Assembly (NCBI RefSeq): GCF_018991925.1
Contig: NW_024727688.1
Span: 466,001 to 530,000 of the forward strand
Direction: 5' to 3'
DNA length: 64,000 nt
Origin: Homarus americanus
Lineage: Eukaryota; Arthropoda; Malacostraca; Decapoda; Nephropidae
Positions 24,236-35,943 of the stretch are shown piece after piece. Position numbers and translations under genes: made by a program. A model generated the notes under the pieces. That model worked only from the letters and a program-made list of their open reading frames with translations. It made no database searches and was not told the DNA's origin. The stretch's first letter is position 1, and each line of letters opens with the position of its first letter.

Positions 24236-26456
24236 AGACAGAAAGGAAAATTGACGACAGAAATGATAGAAAAAAATTAATATTATCAGGAAAGGCCAAA
24301 GAAATGTGTTGAAGGAGGCAAGGCAGGTGTAGAGATCGTCCCGGTAGTCTGTATTCATAGTGAGAGGAGACGATGTAATCTTAAAGTTCATCAAATATTT
24401 ATAATCTTGTTTTTTTTACATGTTTCACTTGATAGAATGCCCTCATGGGTCGACATACCAATCAACAGAGGGTGGAAATGGTGTTGCTACATGTTTATTG
24501 AAAACCTCAGAGGGATGCACATCAGTTATTTAAGGAAAAAGCGCCTTGAGGAGTTAGAGCCAAGTGGATTATTTCTCAGAAAAGTGTGTTGCAAAGATTA
24601 AAAATGGGGGAAATGTTCTTTTAGTGAATGCATGTTTCCCTCTCACCTTTTCCATAAACATGAACCAACACCACAATTCCACCTTTTCCACCTTGGTATA
24701 CTAAGTCATGAGGGATTTTATCTCCTGAAATATGTAAAGCCGATATTATAAATGTGTTTGTTTAACTTTACGAAAACAACGTCTATTTTCCCTGTGACTC
24801 CTGGGATACCCTGTAACGGGGAATGGTTAAGTCGTTAAGTGGGTGTATATGACGCAAGGACTCCAGATGGAAGAGGGTGAACTATAGGGTAGAAGGGACG
24901 GAAATGATATGACTGGGAGGGCTAGGTGAGGTACATGGGATGCAAGTCATTTCATTCTCTGTTTGGTCGTCTCTCTCCATCTCCCTTTTTATATGTTTTT
25001 TCTTTACTTACCTCTCGTTCTCGTACCCTTACTATTTTCCTTTAGTCTGTTTGTCTCTCTGTATCTCTCTGTCTATTTTCCGTATAACTTGTAAAACTTT
25101 CCCTAGGATAATGTGCAGCTGAGAGGACCCACCGTCGACCGACTTGAGAGCGACGCAGAAATTGTAATAGCAATCTAAATGTTAAACAGTCTTCCTGTAC
25201 AAATCCCCTGTTACCATACTGAAATTACTATTACTGCTTGTCTCTGCACCTGTACCTGTTCTCTTCTTCCTGAGTAAGATGAATGACATTAATTGTGTGT
25301 TTGTACAGGTCCACCCAGTGCCTGCCTGCTTGTTTGTCCGTCCGTTCTGAAACTTGATACAAAGATTTTAGAGGAACACTGGATGTACTTGTTATTAAAG
25401 AGGCTATGACATATCATTATTCATTTTTTATTTAACTGTATTTGTAAATTTTAATGTTTTTGTCGAACTGTTGATTCTACGAACCTTCTTTTTTCATAGG
25501 TTATGCTTGAAAGATTTTGAAAACTCTGAGTAAATAATCCGCAGGGACATTAAGTAAATATGTTGGTATGTGGTTCATGTATGATATTTCAAACCTTTAC
25601 TGTGTTTTTCATTTTAGTTTAACTGGACATATTATGTATAACAAACATTTCGGTACTGTAGTTTCAACTTTCAATCTAAGAGAATAATTTGATGCATTAC
25701 AGTATTAATTCATTCCTTAGGTGTACTACTTTACTACTGCATCATTTATATTTCGTCGTCTTTATAACCTTGTAGCCTCGTAGCCTTGTAGCCTTGTAGC
25801 CTCGTATCACGTAACAGCGAACGAAGCTAATTAAGTATTCTCCAAGATGTCTTTCGCTGGCACGGCAGAGTATCCTTTCTTATTCAAAATCCAGCCCGGA
25901 GCTATTTAGAAGCTCCTGATTAAAGTTATTGTTCAAGTTCTCCGTCGTCGTCTTAAGGTTTTCTTAAGATATAGTTGACCAAGAAATTGCCTCCCTCAAG
26001 GATAAAGCCGCCCCTTATTTTTCCCTGCATGGGACATGTGAGGGAGGGAGGGAAAAAGGAAGGAAGGGAGGGGAGGTTGTTGATTGAACCGCCTTGTATT
26101 AATCGTGTGTCTTATATTCAAGATTAAGGAGGAAATTTCAGAATCCAGGACATTGTGTTGCTGGCTGTGTCCACGGTGTTTACGAGGAAAATATCAGGGG
26201 TGTTTTTATGAATATTTCGACAATCTCTCCAGACAGTTAATCATGATGAGGTATAGATACTCGGCCTCATCAGTGTTTCCCGAAAGTTTTAAGATGAAGC
26301 AAAAATAGAAAGGAAGTATTTTTATTTATATATGCAGTTTATATTTTAAAAGTTTAAGTTTTTCTTCGTTTGTTATCATATTTGATCTCTGCACAATTAG
26401 CCCTCTAGGAGCTGAATTTATAACTAATGAGAAATGTATATCAACCTAATCTTACC
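24236..26456. other. Mostly unique sequence
   Basis: An 8-bp tandem (GTAGCCTT/GTAGCCTC, about four copies) lies at 25766-25805. A purine-rich patch lies at 26040-26075. Frames at 24407-24601 and 26084-26308 are not low complexity, but I recognise neither and they lack splice support. Confidence 0.5.
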
Positions 26457-26478
26457 CAACCCAACCCAACCCAACCTG
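26457..26478. repeat. (CCCAA)n short repeat
   Basis: Four to five CCCAA units leading directly into the 28-bp minisatellite. Confidence 0.85.
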
Positions 26479-26480
26479 AC

Positions 26481-26812
26481 TTAACTTTAGGCACTCCAAG
26501 AATCGACTAAACTAGGCACCCCAAGGGATCAACTGAACTTTAGGCACCCCAAGGATCAACTGAACTTTAGGCACCCCAGGGAATCAACTGAACTTTAAGC
26601 ACCCCAGGGGATCAAGTGAACTTTAGACACCCCAAGGATCAACTGAACTTTAGGCACCCCCAGGGGATCAACTGAACTTTAAGCAGCCCATGGGATCAAC
26701 TGAACTTTAAGCACCCCATGGGATCAACTGAACTTTAGGCACCCCAGGGGATCAACTGAACTTTAGGCACCCCATGGGATCAACTGAACTTTAGGCACCC
26801 CAGGGGATCATG
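26481..26812. repeat. 28-bp minisatellite, 12 copies
   Basis: Twelve tandem copies of a unit made of AACTTTAGGCACCCC, AGGGG (or ATGGG) and ATCAACTG. Most are 27-29 bp and over 85% alike by eye. The first two copies are the most diverged, and the array ends cleanly at GGGGATCATGAAC. Confidence 0.96.
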
Positions 26813-27594
26813 AACAATATATGAATGACATTTTAACATTCATGTCCACACCTTTAAATTCACTCAGAGGTGTCAACAACTCATGATTTTCCTCACCTTT
26901 GCTCTCTCTCTCGCTGGTCTGTTGCACGGTGTAGGTAGTAATCTCCATAAACTGTCACTGGATCCACTCCTGACAATACCCATTAGGATAACTCGCCGCT
27001 TTATCACCCAACACATATTTTGAGTTTAGTTTTTTGAAAGTAAAATATGCCGACCACTCTACTAACACAGAGGCTCTGTTTTCATTATTATTATTTTTAT
27101 CCCACAATAGTTTTTATGGGTAATATCACCGAACAATATTAACCGTAAAACAGATTTTATGATTATGCAAACTTGAACACTTACTGGGGAGGGTATAGGA
27201 GGGGTGGGAGGTGTCGTGTGACGAGGTGGTGATACTCGTATATATTAACACATTTTACTTTATCAACACACTACTTCACACTTCGTTACAATTTTTTTAC
27301 CGACAAGTTTATGCTGTGGAATCTGTCAGGGTAGGGATTATGTAGGTTGATTTAGGGTGTTCGGTGAAGCTAATGTTGTTGTCCCTCAGGAATAAAAATA
27401 GAATGAATTGTTTAATGTTATTGTAATAAACGGGATTGGTGTATGTTATTTAGTCAATGGTGTATGTAAGAGTCATTCCAGACCTAATGGTTTTGGGACC
27501 TCACAACCTTCTGGTCGATTTAATCTTTCTCCCTGATGTTGTCTTCCTGTTCCATTCTCTTGTAATTTTAATTATATCCCTTTGGCACACTTCC
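26813..27594. other. Unique sequence
   Basis: No gene, RNA or transposon motif recognised. Confidence 0.5.
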
Positions 27595-27595
27595 C

Positions 27596-27644
<49 letters not shown>
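27595..27644. repeat. (CA)n microsatellite
   Basis: About 24 CA units with one CG. Confidence 0.97.
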
Positions 27645-27646
<2 letters not shown>

Positions 27647-28014
27647 TAAAAAATAGCATTGATGGTTGGTGGTAACAGTAGTGTAAATATTAAGAATAGT
27701 TTCATTATCTATAACAATAACATCATTGTCCGCAAGCATTGTCTTATCAAACATTTTTACTTTCACCATCAGTTTTATTCTCTTTGAAACCGAGAACTGA
27801 CCCAGCGTGAGATTCTTATTTCCACCATGATGCTGTGGTGCCGTGGGGACTAAAAGTTGCTGGCCGAAAATGTACTCGAATATTTAGTGACATTAAATAT
27901 AGAGGGTGAAGTTTCATCCGCTTCCGAGAATTCTGACAAAATTTTTCTTCCCCAAGGTGTTAAATAGCTGGGTCCGTATTTTTAAAAAAGGGAGAGTATA
28001 CTCTAGCTTTCCCC

Positions 28015-28185
28015 ATCACTGGTGCTGTGAGAACGTAGGAAATTAACATATGGATCCTACGACAAAAATTACAGATTCCCAAATGTTCGTAGGTTAAATT
28101 TCCCCTTTGTCTAGAGGCGTGAGAATGTGTTATATAACTAGTAATCTGAAGGTACGACAAATATGGATTCTGAAAGGTTCTTATG
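28015..28185. repeat. Weak 100-bp tandem duplication
   Basis: GTGAGAACGTAG...CTACGACAAA...GATTC near 28026 is echoed about 100 bp later by GTGAGAATGTG...GTACGACAAA...GGATTC. It is strongly diverged. Confidence 0.45.
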
Positions 28186-28560
28186 TTACCTTTTACCTCC
28201 TGGACGGCAGATATAAATATAATATGAATGGCATTTAAGCTAACAACATAAATATGGCGGCCGAGATGACGTTTCTTGTTGCCCTAAGAATGTGTCATTA
28301 CTGGGGAAAAAATCACTTTGTAAATCTTGGAGAATTCAGGCGCTTAATGTGAGGGTATATCTAACGTGCACAATTCAACTACGATTCTAATATGACAGAC
28401 GGAGTGGCTTCTCAAACATACAAAGAGACTGCCGTAACTAAATGCATTCTCTCGTCCTCAGATAGAGAGGAGAAAAATCAACGAAGTAATCTTTGTGAAT
28501 CCGGACGCTGGATGGAGTGACTGCTGCAAAGTAATTTCCTCTGGTGTCAGTGAGTCAGCT

Positions 28561-28654
28561 GGGTGGTGGTGGAGGTGGTGATAGTGGTGGAGATGGTGGT
28601 GATGGTGGTGGAGATGGTGGTGGAGATGGTGGTGGAGATGGTGGTGGTGGTGAC
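28561..28654. repeat. (GGTGGTGGAGAT)n minisatellite
   Basis: About seven units of a 12-bp GATGGTGGTGGA motif, with GGT-only ends. The G/D-rich and V/E/M-rich frames are shadows. Confidence 0.92.
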
Positions 28655-28675
28655 CGTTCCTCCTATCCCTCCTCC

Positions 28676-28678
<3 letters not shown>

Positions 28679-28712
<34 letters not shown>
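28679..28712. repeat. (GT)n microsatellite
   Basis: Seventeen GT units. Confidence 0.97.
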
Positions 28713-28713
<1 letters not shown>

Positions 28714-29533
28714 TTATGACAGTCCCACCACCACGAATTTGTACCCTACAGTAAATCTGGGACACGAGAACTTGTCAGGATAAATCTTGTACGCCGAAAA
28801 AACCCTCCTCCTCCTCCTCAGTCCTTACACGAGTACGATGTTGAATTTTAGTTTGTTCTCTCCTTTTCTACCCCTTCATTTACCTCCTCTTTCATCCCCC
28901 TCCTTCTCTTCCCTCTTCTTCTTTTGCTATGCTGCTTTTACCGAGTCTAAGACATCTAAGAGCGATGATTATTGAAATGTCTAAACCATGTGCATGAATG
29001 CGTGTGTGTCACTCGATAAAGTTCAGGTCAGTTTGAGTCCACTTTGAGCTGGCTTAAGGAAATTACAGTAACTATTAATATAAGCTGCAGCAGTGAGCAG
29101 GTCCACGGCGAGGCTTCAGAAACATATAGTTATTATGTGTGAATTATTAGAATATTGTTTGATATTATGAAACGGGACGATTACATTACTTGGTATACGT
29201 TTCGAAATTTCGCCTTTATTTAATCACTTTCTCGCCACTTTCTACCTCTGTCTTACGCCATTTCCTGCTATTTCTCCTTTCCTTTGAGGTTTCTGTACCC
29301 TTTGATCCACCCCACACGAAATTTGGAAGGGATTAAAGATAAAGAGCGAGAGATAGAGAGATAAATATGATAAGAGACTTTCTTTAGATACATTTCTCTG
29401 CACACTTAGATAAGACAGCATCTGGAATGTGGTATTTCGTTATCACATGGAAATTATTGTATTTACCTGTGCTGTACATCTTAGAGTGAATTTGTATTTT
29501 TATTTGTGATTCTCATTATCTGAAAGTTACTGT
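28713..29533. other. Unique sequence with a C/T-rich patch
   Basis: 28800-28925 is C/T-rich. The remainder is balanced DNA without recognisable genes. Confidence 0.5.
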
Positions 29534-29563
29534 AACACACACACACACATACACACACACACA

Positions 29564-29638
<75 letters not shown>
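29534..29638. repeat. Compound (AC)n-(CT)n microsatellite
   Basis: About 16 AC units with one AT interruption, joined directly to about 36 uninterrupted CT units. Confidence 0.97.
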
Positions 29639-29640
<2 letters not shown>

Positions 29641-30080
29641 CCCAATTTGTCACATCAGGTACAATATCACCAGGTGTAGGAGTCACTTGTTATTGTCACA
29701 TCCGTCTCTTGATTTTTTCATTTAGTCTCCTTCTCTCTTTTATTCATTTTCTTGACATCTCGCTTTTATTATATCTTCCATTTATTATCTCTCTTTCTCT
29801 CTTTTCCATTGTTTCTCCTTCTCATCATATCTCTTCTCAGTTGTCTCTCCTATTCATAATTTTTCTCTCGTATTGACTCCTAATTTTTTCCCCTCCCTTT
29901 TCCATTCATTTTCTCATTCCCTCCCTCCCTCATTTTTCTCATCCTCCACCATCCTTCTTTACCCCATCATTTTTCTCATCCCCCTCCCTCATTTTATCTC
30001 CTCTCCCTCACTCCATTACCCTCATCATCTTCCTCTGCCCTTTTTATCTCCTCTTCCCCTATTATCCTCCTCCCCCGTGT
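29639..30080 (+). repeat. Pyrimidine tract
   Basis: C/T-rich with many TCTC and CCTC segments. Frames on both strands are shadows. Confidence 0.85.
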
Positions 30081-30094
30081 CCTTGTTTCTGCTG

Positions 30095-30200
30095 ATCGTC
30101 CGGTAACGAGGGTAACGCGACAATTTGCTGACGAGGCTGTTCGCTGATTGGTCCGTGTCTCGTGGGATTGGGCCATTCAGAGTCACTGTCACGTAGGAAG
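30095..30200 (-). promoter_or_regulatory. Paired inverted CCAAT motifs
   Basis: CTGATTGGTCC (ATTGG at 30147-30151) and GGGATTGGGCC (ATTGG at 30167-30171) are inverted CCAAT boxes spaced 20 bp apart in GC-balanced DNA. The first reads GGACCAATCAG on the minus strand, a full NF-Y type match. Promoter activity is inferred only. Confidence 0.3.
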
Positions 30201-30290
30201 GGATAGTTCCTTCTTGGTCATAAAACATAGCTTTTGGCGTCTTTTTCTCCGAAGGAATTTTTTTACCGAAACTTGTTCGGCTGGCCTCAT

Positions 30291-30400
30291 TCTGTAGCCA
30301 GTAGGACTTTCTACTTCTTGTATCCTGTAGGACTCTCTTATGTATCCTGTAGGACTCTTATGTAACCTGTAGGACTCTCTCAAGTATCCTGTAGGACTGT
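30291..30400. repeat. 22-bp minisatellite with near-palindromic core
   Basis: About five units of TATCCTGTAGGACTCTCTTATG-like sequence, some 3 bp shorter. The core TCCTGTAGGA is nearly self-complementary. A further TGTAGGACTCTC occurs at 30446. Confidence 0.88.
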
Positions 30401-30439
30401 ACACATCCAATAAGCTGAGTGATTACTTTTATCCAGTTG

Positions 30440-30870
30440 GTTGTGTAGGACTCTCCTTCTTGGTCGTCTCACCATCCACCAATTCTTCCCTCACCCTCTT
30501 CTCTACTCCTACCATTGTTCCTCCTCGTTTCTACTCCCCCTCCCCCCGTTTCTCTTTTCCTCCATATTTATCTTGTTTTGTTTTTTCGCTACTTTTCATA
30601 TTTCCTTTCTCTACTTTTCCCTCTCTCCCTTCCTTTGTCTACTCCTCCTACTCCCTCCCCCTTTCACTATTCCTATCCTCTATCTTATTCTCTATTACTT
30701 CTCCCCTTATCCCCTTACTCTACTTAACTCCCCTCTCCCTTTCTCTTCTTCTCCTCTACCCATCTCCCCCTTCTCTTACTTCTTCCCCCCTCACTCCCCC
30801 TTCCTTTCTCTGCTCCTGCCCCTTTCTTTCCCCTTTCCTCCCTTCATAAACTCCTACTCATCCCTTTCTC
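30440..30870 (+). repeat. Pyrimidine tract ending in CTCAG
   Basis: C/T-rich for about 430 bp, ending CCTTTCTCAG at about 30872. The 157-codon and 129-codon plus frames are shadows. Confidence 0.85.
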
Positions 30871-31224
30871 AGCCATTGTGGCCCCCTCGTGACACTCACC
30901 TGGCCATGTTCTGAAGATTATTTTACCTGCCTTAATTGACGATGGCTTCCGTGTGTTTGTTGACGCCCCCCGTGTTATTATTTCCCTTCCTATCCTCCAG
31001 GGCGGGGCAGCTGGATAGTTTCTCAGTCCTATTTTTTGTTAATAGAAACTTTATTTGCTTTTTTTCTCTCTTTCTTGTACCTTCTTTATTCGTGTTTATG
31101 TATGTATCTGTATCTTATTTTTCTTTTCTCTTTCTTCTTTATTACTTTTTTTTTATTTACTCATACATTTCCAAGAAAATCAATAGCCAGACAGACTAAT
31201 AGACGGTGATAATTACACAGTACT

Positions 31225-31440
31225 GGTGTCTGACGGCCGCCCGTGCATGACCCACAAGACTCTGTCACCAAGGATTTCATGCACGTGTCAAATGTTTCCA
31301 CCTTCCCGGGTACAATTTGGCCCATAAACGTCATTGCGGTGTTAATCCGAAAGCCAAAATTTGCCATAAATATGCAAATACTCGGTGTACCGTGTAATTG
31401 GCATGTAAAATTCAATGGTGTCTCAAACGGGTGATATAGA
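31225..31440. promoter_or_regulatory. Enhancer-like complex island
   Basis: Non-repetitive, balanced DNA packed with known motif types: E-box CACGTG at 31282-31287, bicoid/Otx-type TAATCC at 31343-31348, perfect octamer ATGCAAAT at 31372-31379, and two CCATAAA Hox-like sites. Both strands carry a 63-84-codon open frame, so a coding exon is an alternative, but I recognise neither peptide. It lies about 200 bp upstream of the TATA/initiator candidate. Function is inferred. Confidence 0.35.
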
Positions 31441-31582
31441 AAGGTGGTAGTGTGATAAACAGATCGGTTTAAGCTCGATAATAGCCAGCCAGGCGCTACT
31501 ATTTAGCACATTCTCGCTACACAGCCTTCTATTATCCCGTAAAGTTTCAACTTAATCGTCCCGGGTCGTTCATAAGTCTTGG

Positions 31583-31664
31583 TATAAACAAACCGCAGAA
31601 AATAACGGGTTGGTGCGTTCACAAGCGAGTATAAATATCAGAAAAACTGCTGGCTTCACACTTT
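31583..31664 (+). promoter_or_regulatory. Candidate RNA polymerase II core promoter (TATA + Inr)
   Basis: TATAAATA occupies 31630-31637. The initiator TCACACT (pattern YYANWYY) places +1 at A31658, so the first T of the TATA box lies at -28, the canonical spacing. Just upstream are TAAACAAA (forkhead-like), AACCGCA (Runt-like) and TAACGG (Myb-like) within 31583-31608. A splice donor (TAC|GTAAGT) follows near 31760, so a short non-coding first exon of about 100 nt is conceivable. No downstream coding exon was identified. Confidence 0.4.
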
Positions 31665-31749
31665 CCCCCTGACACACCTCCAGCACACGGGTTTTCATAG
31701 AATTTTAGTTTATTTTGTTTTTGCCTCGTAACTGCGTGTTGGGGGTTTG

Positions 31750-32010
31750 TAGTTATTTACGTAAGTCTCAGTGCCATCTTTATATCATGGATCTTGTGAA
31801 TCTGACGCAGTTCCAAGTTTTCGTTGATTAAACGCTTCGGTACCCGTAAAATGGATATTTAGAGATTACATTTACTTACGGTAAAGTCTCTATGTAATTT
31901 CGCTGCCATCTAAGTCTATATCTTTCTGATACTCCGAAAGTTAGGTACTGAAAGATACAGTTTACTTACGGTAAGGTCTCAGCGTTTTTTCGACACCATT
32001 TTAGCGGCTG
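31750..32010 (+). repeat. Three diverged copies of a splice-donor-like unit
   Basis: TTTACGTAAGTCTCAGTGCC (31755), TTTACTTACGGTAAAGTCTC (about 31870) and TTTACTTACGGTAAGGTCTC (about 31962) recur 90-115 bp apart. Each is followed by GCCATC- or CACCAT-like sequence. ACTTACGGTAAG is donor-like on both strands. Confidence 0.65.
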
Positions 32011-32508
32011 TCTGTGTTATGCCATAATTGTGTAAGCGAGCCAGTGGGATGAGTTATTACATTCCTACCGGGGGAAAAATATTAGGATATTAGCATCTGA
32101 GAATCCGGGCTCAGGGCTGGTGAGTTGGGGATGATCTTCAGCTTTGTGACGCTAATATTTTACTCCTTTACTTACAATAAACTAAACGTGGTCAAGGTTG
32201 TGAAGGCTCGCTCAACCACTGCCTGCCATGTCTATATTTTTATGGGGAAGTAATAATTGTGAAGTATATCTTATTGAAGGATAAGTTCATGTCCTTATTT
32301 CTTGACCGTATTCAATCTGTATCCTACGTCCATGTCCTAAATTCTTGAATGAAAGTTCATGTTCTAATTTATTATTATTAGTTTTTTTTCTTCTTTGACA
32401 GTCGGCGACAACGTGTCCCCTAATTGTCAAGATATTAATATTGAAGGAAATAAAAACAAATAATAGCGGGATAATAATAATGTAAGTATTACTAATAATA
32501 TTATTACA
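32011..32508. other. Unique sequence
   Basis: AT-rich, with no recognisable feature. A faint repeat of AAGTTCATGTCCTAATTTCTTG-like segments occurs at 32280-32370. Confidence 0.45.
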
Positions 32509-32640
<132 letters not shown>

Positions 32641-32906
32641 TCGATATGCCATCAGAGGCGCGTTAGTACCTACCATAATATACCCAGTACGATCATATTA
32701 TGCTAAATTAGAGCATATTATAGGATTAATTAAAACAATTACGGTTCAGGTATGTTCCAATAATGTTGAAATTAAAAATAACAGCCAATATAATTATAAT
32801 ACTACAGTTAATGGAAAATATAGGTAAAATTAGTCCATTAAAAGAACAATTCATATCGTGAAAATTTTGAGCTCAGATTTAGGTTATCATGATATTTGGG
32901 TCGACG

Positions 32907-32907
<1 letters not shown>

Positions 32908-32947
<40 letters not shown>

Positions 32948-32958
32948 TGTGTGTGTGT
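32908..32958. repeat. (GT)n microsatellite
   Basis: About 25 GT units with one A interruption at 32941. Confidence 0.96.
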
Positions 32959-33099
32959 TCATGGATATACATATACGAATGCAGTTATCTATGTAATGGC
33001 TGCATGTGTGTATTTGTTGACTCCTCGTGTATGTATACATATATGTGTATGTGTACAAATCGTATATAATGCCCAGTATCAGACAAGATGCATATGTAG

Positions 33100-33205
33100 G
33101 AGGAAGAGTAGGTGGGAGGAGAAGGAGGGGGAAGAATAGGAGAAGGAGAAGAGGTGGATGAGGAGGAAGAAGAGGAGAAGGAGAAGAGGTGGAGGAGGAG
33201 GAAAG
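33100..33205. repeat. (GGA)n purine-rich tract
   Basis: GGA/GAA triplets. It contains a nearly exact 40-bp duplication (GAGGAGAAGGAGAAGAGGTGG at 33141 and 33172). Confidence 0.8.
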
Positions 33206-33261
33206 TAGCTGTATGTTATAAGCTCCAGCCAGGCAGTCAGGTGGAGGACTTCCCAGACCTC

Positions 33262-33655
33262 AAGACCATCATCACCACCACCACCACCACAACCCCCCTT
33301 CGCCCACCACCCACTGTTTCATCCACCACACCCTCACTACTATTGACCTCTCGTCCCAACTTGCACCACCTACTACCACAACCACCACCACACACCCTCA
33401 CTACTGTTGACCTCTCGTCCCAACCTGCACCACCTACTACCACAACCACCACCACACACCCTCACTACTATTGACCTCTCGTCCCAACCTACACCACCTA
33501 CTACCACGACCACAACCACACACCCTCACTACTATTGACCTCTCGTCCCAACTTGCACCACCTACTACCACGACCACAACCACACACCCTCACTACTATT
33601 GACCTCTCGTCCCAACCTACACCACCTACTACCACGACCACCACCACCACACCCT
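33262..33655. repeat. 64-bp minisatellite, five copies, in ACC-rich DNA
   Basis: The CCCTCACTAC anchor starts at 33331, 33395, 33459, 33523 and 33587, an exact 64-bp period, with a partial unit at 33652. Copies alternate between a TTGCACC and a CTACACC/CTGCACC subtype. Because 64 is not a multiple of 3, the frame shifts at each copy, so the T/P/H-rich frames are not coding. Confidence 0.97.
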
Positions 33656-33756
33656 CATCACCATTGACCCTTATTATTAACCACCATCTCCCCCCACTAC
33701 CTCCACTACCAAATCGTGCCTCAAGTTGGCCTCCAGAAACATAGACGTGTGATTCC

Positions 33757-33815
33757 CTGTCTGCCTGCCTGTCTGTCTGCCTGCCTGCCTGCCTGTCTGT
33801 CTGCCTGTCTGTGTC
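33757..33815. repeat. (CTGY)n tetranucleotide repeat
   Basis: About 14 CTGC/CTGT units. Confidence 0.93.
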
Positions 33816-34459
<644 letters not shown>

Positions 34460-34860
34460 GGCTGACCCTTAATAGCTTACGAGTTGTGGGGGCTTGATAG
34501 ACCTTTAACAGTTCTTAGCTGAGAGGACTGGATTAACCCTTAACAGTTCCTAGTTGAGGGGGGCTAGATTGATCCCCTAGCAGTTCCTAGCTGAGGGGGC
34601 TAGATTGACCCTTAGCAATTCCTAGCTGAGAGGGCTAGAGTGACCCTTAGTAGTTCCTAGCTGAGGGGGCTAGATTGATATTGTATAGTTTACTAAGGTC
34701 AGTAGCTATAGTTGAAGCAGCTAGGATGATCGTGTATTACTAGTTAAAGAGTCTGTGCTAACCTAGAAATGTTAGTTGAGGATATTTTTGTTGTCACTGG
34801 ATTGTTGTTAGTTGGGGAGCCTGAGATGACCCAAATGAATTACATGTATTTTAAGGTGAG
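34460..34860. repeat. 35-bp minisatellite, decaying 3'
   Basis: About six recognisable units of CTAGATTGACCCTTAG plus CAGTTCCTAGCTGAGGGGG between 34460 and 34690. Strongly diverged copies (AGTTGAAGCAGCTAGGATGA and similar) continue to about 34860. Confidence 0.92.
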
Positions 34861-35394
34861 AATTGAGTAGTCTCGAGGCTGAAAGGTTATAGACTGATGA
34901 GATGTATTTGACTGTTCCCGAGTACCTGGTAGGTTAAGTGAGGTACTAACGTCATCGAGTCATTAAATCCACAACAGTGAGAAAAAAAAAGACTAACAAG
35001 AAAAAGTTAAATGAGTGAGACTTAAACAACGTTGGACTTCACTGATATTATCAACAAATGTAGAAAATCCCCATATAAAAAAAAACCTTGTTATCCGTAC
35101 AAGTTTCAATATACCAGAATAACAAAACACAGATTCCTACACACAACGGGAACACAAGTCATTACCCTAATACACAACAAAAACAACACAAATCAGTTCT
35201 TACCAGTAACACAATACACACAACAGTCTTCCTTCCCAACACAACTTGAACAACACAAACCCCTCTGGCAAAAGGTTTAGCAGTGAGCTTCTGGGTTTAG
35301 CTTAAAGTTTTCCTTCCATAAAGAACAAGAGATTTTTCTGCTCCATGTGAGTGTCGTCTCATCCACGACTTGTAAGGTAATTGGATGTGTGAGA
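34861..35394. other. Unique, partly CA/AAC-rich sequence
   Basis: 35130-35270 is rich in ACAACAC and AACACA. No gene supported. Confidence 0.5.
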
Positions 35395-35695
35395 ATGAGG
35401 AGGAGGAGGAGGAGGAAGGGAATAGAAGGAAGATAGAGAGATCAGAAGAAGAAAAAGACATTATGAGTGATAGGAAAAGAACGAGAGGGAGGAAGAGAAA
35501 GTCAGAAAGAAGAGAGAGAGAGAGAGTAAGGGAAAGATGAGGAGGAAAGACGGACAGAAGCAGGAGAAAGAATAATCTGAAGGGAAGGAAGGAAAGAGAG
35601 AGAGAGGGGGGGGAATGAAAGAAGTAGGCAGGTAGGGAATGGAAAAGGAGAGGTGAGCAAAGAAAAAAGGACAAAGAAAAAATCGGGGAAATGAC
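35395..35695. repeat. Purine tract with (GGA)n start
   Basis: Begins with a (GGA)n at 35397-35416 and continues as A/G-rich DNA. The 191-codon minus frame, rich in S, F and L, is largely its shadow. Confidence 0.85.
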
Positions 35696-35943
35696 ACATC
35701 TGATGATATTTGTTCTCTGCAGGCTAAAGCATCGATGGGTCTGAGACATAGAAGGACTGAAGCATCCAAGGAGCTTTAACATCAAGAGACTTAACATAAC
35801 CAAGGAGTTGAGGTGAGATGTCCCTGGGTTTACCACATAAGAGTCTAGGCGGATAGTCAAGCAAACTGTCAATAAAAAAACAAGGAAGAATTTTGGTCAT
35901 TTAAGGGTGAGGGAATTCCATGGCTTAAGAAATAAAGAACTAG

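Noticed and set aside
33112..33744. Thr/Pro/His-rich ORFs resembling a mucin
   Set aside because: The 64-bp period shifts the frame each unit, so no repeat protein is conserved.
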